This document shows positions 44,570 to 53,633 of a stretch of DNA of 64,000 nucleotides, one piece after another. The notes under the pieces were generated by a model. The model did no database searches, had not been told where the DNA came from, and saw only the letters and a list, made by a program, of their open reading frames with translations. Source of the stretch: an uncultured Roseateles sp. Its GTDB lineage: Bacteria > Pseudomonadota > Gammaproteobacteria > Burkholderiales > Burkholderiaceae_C. The stretch spans positions 5,518,001 through 5,582,000 of the forward strand of contig NZ_OY729424.1 of NCBI RefSeq assembly GCF_963422335.1. Direction: 5' to 3'. A program made the translations under genes and the position numbers. Position 1 is the first letter of the stretch. Each line of letters begins with the position of its first letter.

Positions 44570-45711
44570 TGAGTGCCCCATGCAGACGGATCGTGTTCGG
44601 TCTTGTTCAAGCTGCCATCCTCGGCGTTCTGGGCGGCGTCGGGTGTCAACGGCACCGACAGTATCAGGCTGGTGCCGGCAGGGGTGCTGCTCAGATCGAC
44701 CCAGCCGCCAACGGTGGCCGCGCGTTCGTGCAGGCCGCGGATGCCGAAGCTGCGCGCCTTGGCCAGATCGCCCGGCGCGATGCCGCGGCCGTTGTCCTTG
44801 ACCTCCACCGTCAACACACCGCCGGCGACGCTGAGTTCGATGTCCACTCTGGTGGCCTCGGCGTGCTTGCTGACATTGGTCAAGGCCTCCTGCGTCATCC
44901 GGTAGGCCACCAGGGGCACGCCCGGGGGCAGCTGGATCTGCTCATGGCTGGTGGTGAACACGGTGCTGATGCCGGTGCGCCGGTCGAAGCGCCCGGCCAT
45001 CCACTGCACCGCCGCCACCAGGCCCTGCTCCAGGATGGCCGGCCGCAGGTTGTGCATCACCCGCTGGCTGGCCTCGATGGCCGAGGTCACCGTCTCCAGC
45101 GCGGCATTGGCGCGCTGCAGGATGGCGTCGGACCCGGCATGGCGGGCGATCCAGGCCAGATCGAACTTGAGCGCCGTCAAGGAGCCGCCGACATCGTCAT
45201 GGATCTCGCGGGCAATCGCCGCACGCTCGCGCTCGACGCTGGTCTGCAGATGGCCAGCCAGTTCGTGCAGGCGTTGCTTGGAGCGCACCAGCTCGTCGTC
45301 GGCACGCTTGCGCGCACGTTGCGCCTCGGCCGCCTCGATCGCATGCACCAGGGCCGGCGCCAGCCGGGCCAGATTGTTCTTCAGCAGGTAGTCGCTGGCG
45401 CCATTGCGCATGGCCTCCACCGCGGTGTCCTCGCCGATCTCGCCCGAAACCAGGATGAAGGGGATCAGCCGGCCGCTGGCCTTGAGCATCTCCAGCACCA
45501 CCAGCCCGGAGAAGCCGGGCAGATTGAAGTCGGAAATGATCGCGTCCCAGGGTTCGTCCAGTGCCTGGGCAAAGGCCTCGCGGCTGTCCAGCCGCTGGCA
45601 CTCGACCTGCAGGCCACCACGCTGCAGCTGGGCCAGCATGAGCTGGTGGTCAAGGTCAGAATCTTCGACATGCAGCACGCGCAGCCGTCGTCCGGCAATA
45701 GGAGTCGTCAT
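44566..45711 (-). CDS. Sensor kinase with N-terminal receiver (REC-HisKA_3-HATPase)
   Basis: About 381 residues. The N-terminal receiver has phospho-acceptor D61 (IISDFNLPGFSG). A helical linker leads to a NarX/DesK-type dimerisation domain with H171 in AREIHDDVGGSL, and then an HATPase with TQEALTNVSKHAEA, VKDNGRGIAP and GIRGLHERA. There is no transmembrane segment, so the input probably comes through the receiver from another kinase. The start at 45711 (MTTPIAGRRL) fits the receiver. The open frame extends upstream to 45777. Confidence 0.9.
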   Translation of the reverse strand: MTTPIAGRRLRVLHVEDSDLDHQLMLAQLQRGGLQVECQRLDSREAFAQALDEPWDAIISDFNLPGFSGLVVLEMLKASGRLIPFILVSGEIGEDTAVEAMRNGASDYLLKNNLARLAPALVHAIEAAEAQRARKRADDELVRSKQRLHELAGHLQTSVERERAAIAREIHDDVGGSLTALKFDLAWIARHAGSDAILQRANAALETVTSAIEASQRVMHNLRPAILEQGLVAAVQWMAGRFDRRTGISTVFTTSHEQIQLPPGVPLVAYRMTQEALTNVSKHAEATRVDIELSVAGGVLTVEVKDNGRGIAPGDLAKARSFGIRGLHERAATVGGWVDLSSTPAGTSLILSVPLTPDAAQNAEDGSLNKTEHDPSAWGTQ

Positions 45712-46013
45712 GCAGCGAGTATGCCAAGGATGAAAGACGCCGCCGGCCGCGACGGAAAGCAGCAAAAATGCACCCAAGCGTGATGCATTCGGTTACATCA
45801 AGGGTAAACCCCAATGCTTATGCAACAGGGGGGGCCGATCCTTGGAAATAGGCCTCCTTCGGGGCTGTGCTCAGAGTGATGGATGGTTGAAACCTGTCGA
45901 ACACTGCTAACCATCGTAGCGCCGCTGGCCGACCCTGGACCTGATGCTGTATCCGGGGTGTCGGACCATGGCGCCTGCCTGCGCAACGAACAGAACAATA
46001 TCGTGGAGCCGAG
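45712..46013. promoter_or_regulatory. Divergent intergenic region before the che-MCP cluster
   Basis: 302 bases between the kinase and the CheZ-like gene. It contains the inverted repeat AATGCA/TGCATT at 45767-45789. GCCGATCC occurs near 45834, but no sigma-28 -35 lies at the right distance. I see no gene. Confidence 0.5.
45767..45789. promoter_or_regulatory. Inverted repeat upstream of the REC-kinase gene
   Basis: AATGCA and TGCATT are separated by 11 bases, about 55 bases before the kinase start. The layout fits a dimeric regulator such as the NarL-type protein encoded in the same operon. Short arms mean it may be chance. Confidence 0.3.
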
Positions 46014-46487
46014 ATGCTAGAAGACCCGTCCTCTGCCCCGCCCGAGACCGAGGGCCTGCCCCCGGTTTTTCAGCTGCTGGCTGCCGCCGATCTGCAAGAT
46101 CACCTGATGACGGTGACAAATGACCTGGATCGTTTGCAACGCTTGCTGGATGATGCGGGTGAGTCCTTGATGACGCATTTTTATGGCGCCACCAATCACC
46201 TGAACCGCTTGTTGGCACAGGCCGCGGCCACGCCGGGCTTTGACGACGCCGACCTGCACAAGGTCCAGACCGAGATGGCCGGCGCCATCACCGCCCTGCA
46301 GTTCCAGGATATGGCGACGCAGTTGATCGCCCACACCAGCCAGCGCCTGCGCAACTGCGCCGACCAACTGGCACGCGACACCTTTGGCGACGATGAGGAC
46401 GGTGCCGCCGTCGTCGAGATGGCGCCGTTGAAGCCGAATCCGGTCACACAGGACGAGATGGACGCTGGTTCCGTCGAACTGTTCTAA
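46014..46487 (+). CDS. CheZ-like protein (putative second CheY-P phosphatase)
   Basis: 157 residues, helical and acidic. The segment ITALQFQDMATQLIAHTSQRL resembles the catalytic helix of CheZ: D99 and Q103 keep the four-residue spacing of the catalytic Asp and Gln, as in D139/Q143 of the CheZ at 15573. It is shorter than CheZ and lacks the DDLLASLGF-type CheY-binding tail. It ends SVELF. It lies 49 bases before a cheY gene and is followed by cheA. I infer CheZ-like phosphatase activity or a CheY-binding role. Confidence 0.65.
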   Translation: MLEDPSSAPPETEGLPPVFQLLAAADLQDHLMTVTNDLDRLQRLLDDAGESLMTHFYGATNHLNRLLAQAAATPGFDDADLHKVQTEMAGAITALQFQDMATQLIAHTSQRLRNCADQLARDTFGDDEDGAAVVEMAPLKPNPVTQDEMDAGSVELF

Positions 46488-46536
46488 AGACCCGCCCCGA
46501 TTACCCGAAAACCCTAGCGATACCCCGGAGATAGAG

Positions 46537-46899
46537 ATGCATTCAATTCTTGCTGTGGACGACTCGGCTTCCATGCGCCAAATGGTGACCTTCACGCTGA
46601 AGAACGCCGGCTTCAATGTGGTCGAGGCGGTTGATGGCCAGGACGCCTGGGAGAAAGCCGGACAGCGCAATTTCGACCTGGTCCTGACCGACCAGAACAT
46701 GCCCCGCATGGACGGCATCAGCCTGACCAAGAAGCTGCGGGACAACCCCAAATTCAAGACCACGCCCATCCTCATCCTGACCACCGAGTCCAGCGATCAG
46801 ATGAAGCAGGCCGGCCGCGCCGCTGGCGCCACCGGCTGGTTGGTCAAGCCCTTCGATCCGGCCAAGCTGATCGAAGTCATCGGCAAGGTCATTCGTTGA
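46537..46899 (+). CDS. cheY: Chemotaxis response regulator CheY (second copy)
   Basis: 120 residues, a lone receiver. Acid pair D8-D9, phospho-acceptor D52 in LTDQNMPRMDG, the switch Thr of LTTESS and the Lys of VKPF. The sequence is clearly different from the motA-linked CheY and lies directly before cheA, so it is likely the first phosphate acceptor from this CheA. Whether it binds FliM or acts as a sink is unknown. Confidence 0.93.
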   Translation: MHSILAVDDSASMRQMVTFTLKNAGFNVVEAVDGQDAWEKAGQRNFDLVLTDQNMPRMDGISLTKKLRDNPKFKTTPILILTTESSDQMKQAGRAAGATGWLVKPFDPAKLIEVIGKVIR

Positions 46900-46929
46900 T
46901 GCGTCTCACGAGCACAGGGGTACAACACC

Positions 46930-49083
46930 ATGGGTGAGATGTCTGATAACGCCAGCATGAGCGCTGGCATCGACCTGAGCCAGTTTTATCAGGTCTTTTT
47001 CGAAGAAGCCGGCGAGAACCTGGACAGCATGGAGCAGTTGCTGCTCAATCTGGACATCACCGCTCCCGACGATGAAGAGCTGAACGCGATCTTCCGCTGC
47101 GCGCACTCGATCAAGGGCGGCTCGGCCACCTTTGGCTTCAGCGACGTGGCCGAACTGACGCACCAGATGGAAACGCTGCTGGACAAGCTGCGCCGGCATG
47201 AACTGACCCCCACCTCGGCCATGGTCGATGTGCTGCTGCAGTCGGGCGACGCGCTGCGCGCCCAGCTGGCGCGCCACCAGGGCTCCGGCGGCGACGTGGT
47301 CGACACGGCCGATCTGCTGGTCAGCATCCGCGCCATGGTCAACGGCCAGGCTGCTCCGGCAGCGGCGGCCGTCAAACAGGCTGCGCCTCCGCCACCGCCT
47401 GCGCCCCCTCCGGCCGCAGCGCCTGCTCCGGCATCCGCACCTGCCGCACCCGGCGTGCGCCAGCTGGAGTTGCAGGTCGGTCCGCTGGACGACACCGCCC
47501 AGGCCGACAATCTGGTCGAGCTGTTCAAGGAAATCACCGATCTCGGCACGATAGAGCCGCTGGACGGCGGCCAGGCCGCCGACGGCATGCGCCGCTTCAA
47601 GATCGTCACCAGCAGCAGCGACAACGACCTGCTGGACCTGTTCACCTTCCACGTCGCCCGCGAACAAGTGGTGCTGATGCCGCTGAGCGCGGGCTATGGC
47701 TTCCATGCCGGTGCACCGGGTGCACCCGAGGTGGAAGTCGAGGTCGCCAAGGACCCCGGCTACGGCTTCTTCGACGACGCCCCGGGTGCCCCGGCGGCCA
47801 CACCGGCCGCCCCGGTGGCCGTCAGCGCAGAAAGCTCGGGCCAGCCTCAGCCGCAAACCCCGGCCCCGGTGGCCAAACCCGCTGCGGCCAAGGCCGAGAA
47901 GGCGGCCCCGGCGGGCATGGAGTCCACGACACTTCGCGTCTCGGTGGAGAAGGTCGATCAGCTGATCAATCTGGTCGGCGAGCTGGTCATCACCCAGGCC
48001 ATGCTGGCGCAGAACAGCCGCAATGTGGACCCGGGCCTGTACCAGCAGTTGACCTCGGGCCTGGCCGATCTGGAACGCAACACCCGCGATCTGCAGGAAT
48101 CGGTGATGTCGATCCGCATGATCCCGATGTCCATGGTCTTCAGCCGCTTCCCGCGCATGCTGCGCGACCTGGCCGCCAAGCTGGGCAAGAAGGTCGAGCT
48201 GGTGACGCAGGGCGAGGCCACCGAACTGGACAAGGGCCTGGTCGAGAAGATCACCGACCCGTTGACCCACCTGGTGCGCAACAGCTGCGACCACGGCATC
48301 GAAATGCCGGCAGATCGCGCGGCCAAGGGCAAGCCCGAGCAGGGCACCATCACCCTGGTGGCCTCCCATCAGGGCGGCTCCATCGTGATCGAAGTGCGCG
48401 ACGACGGCCGCGGCCTGAACCGCGAGAAGCTGATACGCAAGGCCCGCGAGCGCGGCATCGACGCCCCCGATTCGATGACCGACTCCGAGGTCTGGAACCT
48501 GATCTTCGCGCCGGGCTTCTCCACCGCTGACGAAGTGACCGACGTGTCGGGCCGCGGGGTCGGCATGGACGTGGTCAAGCGCAACATCACCTCGCTGGGC
48601 GGCACGGTCGAGATCGACTCGGCCGAGGGCTATGGCATGAAGGTCTCGGTGCGCCTGCCGCTGACCCTGGCCATCATGGACGGCATGAGCGTCGGCGTCG
48701 GCGAAGAGGTCTACATCCTGCCGCTGTCGTCGGTGGTCGAGTCCTTCCAGGTCACACCTGACACCATCAAGACCGTCGGCGGCTCGGGCCGTCTGGTCGA
48801 GGTGCGCCAGGAGTACATGCCGGTGGTCGAGCTGGAGCGCGTGTTCAATGTGCCGCGCTTCGACTTCGAGCATGTCAGCTCCATCATGGTGGTGGTCGAG
48901 GCCGAGGGTGGCCGCGTCGCCATGCTGGTGGACGAGCTGCTGGGCCAGCAGCAAGTGGTGGTGAAGAACCTCGAGGCCAATTACCGCAAGGTGCCCGATG
49001 TCTCGGGCGCCACCATCATGGGCGATGGCCGGGTGGCGCTGATTCTCGACATCGGCAGCCTGGTGCGCCGCTCGCGCCACTGA
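46930..49083 (+). CDS. cheA: Chemotaxis histidine kinase CheA
   Basis: 717 residues. P1 (Hpt) with H59 in AHSIKGGSATFGF. A Pro/Ala linker is followed by a P2-like domain (about residues 175-275), a second linker, P3 dimerisation (VDQLINLVGELVITQ), P4 ATPase (LVRNSCDHGIE, DDGRGLN, GRGVGMDVVK) and P5 CheW-like (VRLPLTLAIMDGMSV onward). CheA phosphorylates CheY and CheB in response to receptor state. It follows cheY by 30 bases. Confidence 0.97.
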   Translation: MGEMSDNASMSAGIDLSQFYQVFFEEAGENLDSMEQLLLNLDITAPDDEELNAIFRCAHSIKGGSATFGFSDVAELTHQMETLLDKLRRHELTPTSAMVDVLLQSGDALRAQLARHQGSGGDVVDTADLLVSIRAMVNGQAAPAAAAVKQAAPPPPPAPPPAAAPAPASAPAAPGVRQLELQVGPLDDTAQADNLVELFKEITDLGTIEPLDGGQAADGMRRFKIVTSSSDNDLLDLFTFHVAREQVVLMPLSAGYGFHAGAPGAPEVEVEVAKDPGYGFFDDAPGAPAATPAAPVAVSAESSGQPQPQTPAPVAKPAAAKAEKAAPAGMESTTLRVSVEKVDQLINLVGELVITQAMLAQNSRNVDPGLYQQLTSGLADLERNTRDLQESVMSIRMIPMSMVFSRFPRMLRDLAAKLGKKVELVTQGEATELDKGLVEKITDPLTHLVRNSCDHGIEMPADRAAKGKPEQGTITLVASHQGGSIVIEVRDDGRGLNREKLIRKARERGIDAPDSMTDSEVWNLIFAPGFSTADEVTDVSGRGVGMDVVKRNITSLGGTVEIDSAEGYGMKVSVRLPLTLAIMDGMSVGVGEEVYILPLSSVVESFQVTPDTIKTVGGSGRLVEVRQEYMPVVELERVFNVPRFDFEHVSSIMVVVEAEGGRVAMLVDELLGQQQVVVKNLEANYRKVPDVSGATIMGDGRVALILDIGSLVRRSRH

Positions 49084-49135
49084 GCCGGGCCACAGACACC
49101 GGCACAAGCACCACCAATTCAGGGAATAGAACCAA

Positions 49136-50959
49136 ATGAATCTCAGTCATCTGCTGCGGCAGTTCAGTATCCGAACACGCATGATCGGCGCCATCGGCAT
49201 GGTGCTGGTGCTGCTGGCCGTGGTCGGCAGCGTCGGCATTTTCGGCATGCATCTGCTCAAGCAGCAGAACCGCGAATTTGCCGAGTCCTCGCTGGCCGAC
49301 TCGCATGACCTCACCCAGTTGGTGACCGTCCTGGGTGATCTGCGCCGCTTCGAGAAGGACATGATCATCAGCTACGAGAAGCCCGACACAGTGAAGGCAC
49401 ATCGGGCCAAGTGGGATGCGACGGTGGGCCAGTTCCGCGCCATTTCCAAGCACATGCTGGAAGGCGAGGAGGACCTCAACAACCCCATCGTGCGCAAGAT
49501 GGCCCCGCAGCTGGACGACTACATCAAGCAGGCCGAGCCGATACTCAAACAGCTCGAGGCTGGCGCCTACGACAATGCCGCCGTGGCCGACAAGCTGCTG
49601 GGTCGTGCCAAGGATTCCTTCACCCTGATCGAGAAGTCGCTCGACGAGTTGCGCGTGGCGATGGAGAAGGAATCGGCCCAGACCCAGGCCAAGATCGACA
49701 GCACCCAGTCGAATATGCAGCTCGCCTTCGTGATCATCCTGGCCTTCAGCGCCCTGGTGGTGGTGCCGCTGACCCTGCTCAATATGAACAGCATCTGCGG
49801 CCCGCTGGCCGATGCCGAGGTGCTGGCCAGCGCCATTGCCAACGGCAACCTGCACAGCAAGGTCTCGGCGATTCAGGGCAGCGACGAAGCCTCGCACCTG
49901 ATGCGCTCGTTGCATGCGATGCAGCAGTCGCTGCAGCGCCTGGTCGGCGAGGTGCGCTCGTCGGCCGACCACATCCGCACCGCCTCGGTCGAGATCGCCT
50001 CGGGCAATCAGGACCTGTCCAGCCGCACCGAGCAGACGGCCAGCAATCTGCAGCAGACGGCCTCGTCGATGCAGCAGCTGACTGCCACCGTGCGCCAGTC
50101 GGCCGATGCGGCCCGCACCGCCAACCAGTTGGCCTCCTCGGCCGCCGAGGTGGCCTCGCGCGGCGGCAATGTGGTGTCGCAGGTCGTCACAACGATGGAC
50201 GAGATCAACACCAGCTCGAAGAAGATCAGCGACATCATCGGCGTGATCGACGGCATTGCCTTCCAGACCAATATCCTGGCGCTGAATGCCGCGGTGGAAG
50301 CCGCACGTGCCGGCGAGCAGGGCCGCGGCTTTGCGGTGGTGGCCGGCGAGGTGCGCTCGCTGGCCCAGCGCAGCGCCGAAGCCGCCAAGGAGATCAAGAC
50401 CCTGATCGGCGCCAGCGTCGAACGCGTCGAGACCGGCGCCCGCCTGGTGCAGGATGCCGGCACGACGATGAACGAGATCGTCGCCAGCGTGCAGCGCGTG
50501 ACCGACATCATGGGCGAGATCACGGCCGCTGCCTCCGAGCAGAGCGAGGGCATTGGCAGTGTCAACCAATCGGTGCTGCAGCTCGACCAGATGACACAGC
50601 AGAACGCCGCCCTGGTGGAGGAGTCCGCCGCCGCCGCCGAAAGCCTCAAGGAGCAGGCTCAGCGCCTGGGCCAGGTGGTCGACCAGTTCCAGCTCGCCGA
50701 ACACCAGTCCGCCGCGCCGCTGCCGCCCGCGCCGATCAAGGCCGCAGCCTCGTCCGGCTTCAAGCCGGCGCAGCTGGCCAGCAAGGTTGTCGCCAAGGCC
50801 AAGACCAGCGCCAAGACCTCCCTCCCCGGCCCGACCTCGCACAGCGTCAAGCCCAAGCCGGCTCATCCGGCACCGGCGCCGAGGCCAGCCCCTGCCGCTG
50901 CCGCACCCAAGGTGGCGGCAGCCGCGACCGGTGCCGACGGCGACTGGGAAAGCTTCTGA
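49136..50959 (+). CDS. Methyl-accepting chemotaxis protein 1 (four-helix sensor, CheR tether)
   Basis: 607 residues. TM1 near residues 17-40, a periplasmic helical domain (about 42-190) of the 4HB_MCP type, TM2 near 193-216, HAMP, then the signalling hairpin with the tip IDGIAFQTNILALNAAVEAA. A Pro/Ala/Lys linker ends in GDWESF, a WxxF pentapeptide that in enteric receptors tethers CheR and CheB. It sits between cheA and cheW. Confidence 0.94.
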   Translation: MNLSHLLRQFSIRTRMIGAIGMVLVLLAVVGSVGIFGMHLLKQQNREFAESSLADSHDLTQLVTVLGDLRRFEKDMIISYEKPDTVKAHRAKWDATVGQFRAISKHMLEGEEDLNNPIVRKMAPQLDDYIKQAEPILKQLEAGAYDNAAVADKLLGRAKDSFTLIEKSLDELRVAMEKESAQTQAKIDSTQSNMQLAFVIILAFSALVVVPLTLLNMNSICGPLADAEVLASAIANGNLHSKVSAIQGSDEASHLMRSLHAMQQSLQRLVGEVRSSADHIRTASVEIASGNQDLSSRTEQTASNLQQTASSMQQLTATVRQSADAARTANQLASSAAEVASRGGNVVSQVVTTMDEINTSSKKISDIIGVIDGIAFQTNILALNAAVEAARAGEQGRGFAVVAGEVRSLAQRSAEAAKEIKTLIGASVERVETGARLVQDAGTTMNEIVASVQRVTDIMGEITAAASEQSEGIGSVNQSVLQLDQMTQQNAALVEESAAAAESLKEQAQRLGQVVDQFQLAEHQSAAPLPPAPIKAAASSGFKPAQLASKVVAKAKTSAKTSLPGPTSHSVKPKPAHPAPAPRPAPAAAAPKVAAAATGADGDWESF

Positions 50960-51009
50960 GCACCGCCGCCCACCGATCCCAGCCACAAATCACAAAGTCG
51001 AGGTAAGCC

Positions 51010-51543
51010 ATGGAAATGATCCAAGAAAGCAGCAGCTCCAACCAGTTGGCCCGGCAGGGCGGTGGCCGCGCGCTGCAGGCGCAAAGCCCCAGCAGTGGCG
51101 AGTTCCTGACCTTCCGCCTGGGCGCCGAGGAATATGGCATCGACATCCTCAAGGTGCAGGAGATCCGTTCCTACGAGCCGCCGACCCGCATTGCCAACGC
51201 CCCGGACTTCATCAAGGGTGTGGTCAATCTGCGCGGCGTGATCGTGCCCATCGTCGACCTGCGCCTGAAGCTGGGTTGCGCCTCGGCCGAGTACAACGGC
51301 TTCACCGTGGTGATCGTGCTGAATGTGCGTGGCCGCGTCGTCGGCGCCGTGGTGGACTCGGTGTCCGATGTGCTGGAGCTGACCAAGGATGCGATACGCC
51401 CCGCCCCGGAAATGAACGCCAGCACCGTGGACACCAGCTACATCACCGGCATCGGCAGCGTCAACGACCGCATGCTGATACTGATGGACATCGAAGGCCT
51501 GATGAGCAGCGCCGACATGGGACTGATGGATCAGTTGACCTGA
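51010..51543 (+). CDS. cheW: Chemotaxis coupling protein CheW
   Basis: 177 residues. An N-terminal Ser/Gln/Gly-rich extension of about 30 residues precedes the CheW fold (FLTFRLGAEEYGIDILKVQEI, GVVNLRGVIVPIVDLRLKLG, VDSVSDVLEL). CheW joins MCP trimers to CheA. It follows MCP 1 by 50 bases and is the only cheW seen here. The 244 bases downstream contain no gene, only a short GTGCA/TGCAC repeat at 51602-51619. Confidence 0.96.
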   Translation: MEMIQESSSSNQLARQGGGRALQAQSPSSGEFLTFRLGAEEYGIDILKVQEIRSYEPPTRIANAPDFIKGVVNLRGVIVPIVDLRLKLGCASAEYNGFTVVIVLNVRGRVVGAVVDSVSDVLELTKDAIRPAPEMNASTVDTSYITGIGSVNDRMLILMDIEGLMSSADMGLMDQLT

Positions 51544-51787
51544 CGCCGGCCAAGCGCCGACGTGTGACAGAAAAAAATGAACTGCAGGGAGCAGTGAGAC
51601 GGTGCACCCATTGATGCACTGGAGCGGCGCAGGCCACAAGGCCCGGTTTTGACCCAGCACTGCAGCGACCGCTGTCCCGGTCATGCGGCTCGGTCGGCCG
51701 GGGCATCTCGGGCATGGCAGCTTCAGTTGCGTCACCACAGTCGCAGTCGTTGAAAGACGCGGCGGATTCAATTGAATAGGCCACAAG

Positions 51788-53584
51788 ATGCTCCAACAGC
51801 TCAGCTTCAAACGCAAGATCGGCCTGCTCGTCGTCAGTGCCGTTGTCGGCATTGCCATCATCACGGGCATCTCGGTGATGCAGACCCGCAGCGACCTCAC
51901 CGAAGGCCGCAAGACCGCCCTGCGCTCCGCGGTCGACTCGGCCTACAACATTGCCGCGGGCTATCAAGCCCAGGCCGCCGCCGGCACCCTGACGGTCGAG
52001 GCGGCGAAGAAGGCCGCCATGGAGGCGGTGCGCCTGGCACGGTACGGCGGCGCTGAGGGCAAGAGCGACTACTTCTACATCGTCACCACCGAGGGTGTCG
52101 CCGTCATGCACCCCTTCGTCAAGGCCTGGGCGGAGCAGAAGATGGTGGCCGGCGTCAAGAACGCTCAGGGCGTCGACACCGTCAAGGGCATGGTCGATGC
52201 CATGGCCGCCAGCAAGACCGGAGCGACCTATGTGGATTCCTTGGTCGCCCGTCCCGGTGACACCGACCCCAAGGCCACGCTCTATCCCAAGCTCCAATAT
52301 CTCAGGACCGTGCCCGGATGGAACTGGATGGTGGGCTCCGGCCTCTACATGGACAGTCTCGACGATCAGGTCCGCGCCGCAGCACTGCAGCAACTGGCGA
52401 TCTGCCTGGCCGTGCTGGCAGCGATCGGCGTGCTGGGCTGGTTCGTTTCGCGCAGCGTCCTGCGGCAACTGGGCGGTGACCCCAGCGAAGCCATTTCCAT
52501 CATGGCCGAGGTGACCTCGGGCAATCTGTCCGTCAAGGTGCCCGAGGCGCCCGCCGGCAGCCTGCTGGCCAATCTGCAGACGATGATTCTGTCGGTGCGC
52601 AACACCGTGCTGCAGGTGCGCCAGTCGGCCGACAGCATCCAGACCGCCAGCAGCGAGGTCGCGATGGGCAACCAGGATCTGAGCACGCGCACCGAGCAGA
52701 CCGCCTCCAATCTGCAGCAGGCTGCAGCCGCGATGGACCAGCTCACCGGCACCGTCAAGCAAAGCGCCGACTCGGCACGCCAGGCCAACCAGCTGGCCAC
52801 CTCGGCCGCCGAGGTGGCCGCGCGTGGCGGCAATGTCGTGTCCCAGGTCGTTTCGACGATGGAAGACATCAACACCTCGTCGAAGAAGATCAGCGACATC
52901 ATTGGCGTGATCGACGGCATCGCCTTCCAGACCAATATCCTGGCCCTGAATGCGGCCGTGGAAGCCGCCCGCGCCGGCGAGCAGGGGCGCGGCTTTGCGG
53001 TCGTGGCCAGCGAGGTGCGCAGCCTGGCGGGCCGCTCCGCCGAGGCCGCCAAGGAGATCAAGAGCCTGATCGGTGCCAGCGTCGAGCGCGTGGAGACCGG
53101 CACCCGCCTGGTGGCCGACGCCGGCCAGACCATGCAGGAGATTGTCGGCTCGGTGCAGCGCGTCTCCGACATCATTGGCGAGATCACGGCCGCCGCTTCG
53201 GAGCAAAGCGACGGCATCGCCCGGGTGAATGCATCGGTCGTGGAACTGGATCAGATGACCCAGCAGAACTCGGCCCTGGTCGAGGAGTCGGCGGCGGCAG
53301 CAGAGTCGCTCAGAGAGCAGGCGGCCAGTCTTGCCAAGGTCGTGTCCACCTTCCGGCTGGACCCGGCGGCCGAAGCCCCTCGCGCTCAGGCCCGGCCCAC
53401 GTTCGCGCCGGCCCCTGCCGCGCCGCCGAAAGCCAAAGCCCATTCAACACCACTGCCGGGGCCCAAGCCCAAGACTGGCAGCGCCGCTCCCAAGCCACTG
53501 GCCCGGCCGCCAGCCCCGGCACCCGCTCGCGCTGCACCAGCGGTCAGCGCCCCGGTCAAGGACGAAGAATGGGAAGCTTTCTGA
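51788..53584 (+). CDS. Methyl-accepting chemotaxis protein 2 (single Cache sensor)
   Basis: 598 residues. TM1 at about residues 11-31, a periplasmic sCache_2-type domain (residues 45-185, with YFYIVTTEGVAVMHPF and GWNWMVGSGLYMDSL), TM2 at about 196-216, HAMP and the signalling hairpin. The sCache_2 class often senses small organic acids. The C-terminus EEWEAF keeps the W-x-x-F tether. An ATG at 51788 follows weak ribosome-site sequence. Confidence 0.94.
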   Translation: MLQQLSFKRKIGLLVVSAVVGIAIITGISVMQTRSDLTEGRKTALRSAVDSAYNIAAGYQAQAAAGTLTVEAAKKAAMEAVRLARYGGAEGKSDYFYIVTTEGVAVMHPFVKAWAEQKMVAGVKNAQGVDTVKGMVDAMAASKTGATYVDSLVARPGDTDPKATLYPKLQYLRTVPGWNWMVGSGLYMDSLDDQVRAAALQQLAICLAVLAAIGVLGWFVSRSVLRQLGGDPSEAISIMAEVTSGNLSVKVPEAPAGSLLANLQTMILSVRNTVLQVRQSADSIQTASSEVAMGNQDLSTRTEQTASNLQQAAAAMDQLTGTVKQSADSARQANQLATSAAEVAARGGNVVSQVVSTMEDINTSSKKISDIIGVIDGIAFQTNILALNAAVEAARAGEQGRGFAVVASEVRSLAGRSAEAAKEIKSLIGASVERVETGTRLVADAGQTMQEIVGSVQRVSDIIGEITAAASEQSDGIARVNASVVELDQMTQQNSALVEESAAAAESLREQAASLAKVVSTFRLDPAAEAPRAQARPTFAPAPAAPPKAKAHSTPLPGPKPKTGSAAPKPLARPPAPAPARAAPAVSAPVKDEEWEAF

Positions 53585-53633
53585 TGCCCCTCCTCTCCCC
53601 TGGCTCAAAAATGAAATACCGCTGGAGCCTCTC

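Noticed and set aside
46906..49107. Long minus-strand frame covering all of cheA
   Set aside because: It mirrors a complete CheA gene, has no recognisable domain and shows the same composition artefact. Similar antisense frames over the MCP genes (53556-55604, 55864-57795) were dropped for the same reason.
53331..53633. N-terminal extension of MCP 3 into the end of MCP 2
   Set aside because: The extension is Pro/Arg-rich and lies inside the tether linker of MCP 2. The ATG at 53634 has a ribosome site and begins just before TM1.
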